Made by a program: the position numbers and the translations under genes. The notes beneath the pieces were generated by a model. It was not told where the DNA came from. It ran no database searches and worked only from the letters and a program-made list of their open reading frames with translations. 64,000 bases of DNA, taken from the NCBI RefSeq assembly GCF_023078275.1, contig NC_062979.1:16783848-16847847 (forward strand), read 5' to 3'. This document shows positions 63,641 to 64,000 of the stretch, piece by piece. Source of the DNA: Leguminivora glycinivorella (taxonomy: Eukaryota; Arthropoda; Insecta; Lepidoptera; Tortricidae). Numbering within the stretch: position 1 is the first letter of the stretch; each line of letters starts with the position of its first letter.

Positions 63641-64000
63641 TCTACTTACTTTATTAAGTCCCGTTTAGTTCTAAAATTATGAGTGCAAATCGTGTTAGTT
63701 TAAATCAATATACGCCTGTATCCCATAAAGGGGTAGGCAGAGCACATGAACTACTCAAGTTTCAGTGCCACTCTTGGCAAAAAAGGGGTTGAAAGAAAAG
63801 CTGCCATGTTACTGTAGTTTTTACAGATATTTACAGAGATTTTGTAGCTGTTACAGATATTTGTTCCTGAGTCATGGATGTTTTCTATGTATTATAAGTA
63901 TTTATATATATTATATATATCGTTGTCTGAGTACCCAAGCCTTCTTGAGCTTACCGTGGACCTCAGTCAATCTGTGTAAGAATGTCCTATAATATTTATT

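Overview
This is animal nuclear DNA, almost certainly from a moth or butterfly (Lepidoptera). The evidence is: intron-containing genes with GT/AG splice sites; AT-rich spacers; orthologues of insect genes; and a dense set of interspersed repeats of types I recognise from lepidopteran genomes (Helitron-like short elements with A|TC...CTAG|T ends, CR1-like 3' ends, BEL, Copia, RTE and Penelope-like relics, many MITEs). There are no bacterial operons, CRISPR arrays or complete tRNA/rRNA genes that I can see.

Layout. 1-9.5 kb: no recognisable gene; a cluster of short hairpins with one loop and changing stems (0.88-1.84 kb), a mixed inverted/direct duplication (4.4-5.0 kb) and old retroelement debris. 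9.7-13.15 kb: a foldback-like element whose two inverted arms carry arrays of one ~100-bp satellite in opposite orientations. 13.36-14.60 kb (minus): the 5' exon of a tyramine/octopamine-type GPCR. 15-27 kb: transposon-rich, with a truncated CR1/Jockey-type LINE, a broken RT lying inside a 36-bp-TIR element, and a Penelope-like tail with inverted flanks. 27.1-40.1 kb (plus): a TMEM127 orthologue, ending in the family's proline-rich PPxY tail. Its last intron holds a pogo-like element with a deleted transposase, which in turn holds a rearranged BEL retrotransposon. 41.6-47.0 kb: a very young Copia element (two 185-bp LTRs that read identically) split by a truncated RTE insertion. 47-50 kb: MITEs and a hAT-type element with another TIR element inside it.

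50.4-54.6 kb: a head-to-head pair, NRBF2 (minus) and HBS1 (plus), separated by ~1.3 kb that contains a PIF/Harbinger-type MITE inserted inside another copy of itself in reverse orientation. 55.4-56.1 kb: an unrecognised 215-aa ORF. 56.5-59.4 kb (minus): a four-exon secreted PEBP-family gene. 59.9-64 kb: RT relic, tandem duplication and a MITE, no gene.

The host genes are unrelated in function: aminergic signalling (GPCR), endolysosomal/ubiquitin-linked membrane protein (TMEM127), autophagy PI3K complex (NRBF2), ribosome rescue (HBS1) and a secreted lipid-binding-type protein (PEBP). What ties the window together is layered transposition. Several insertions have exact target-site duplications, so the order of events can be read. 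Family names rest on motif recognition by eye; no search was run.
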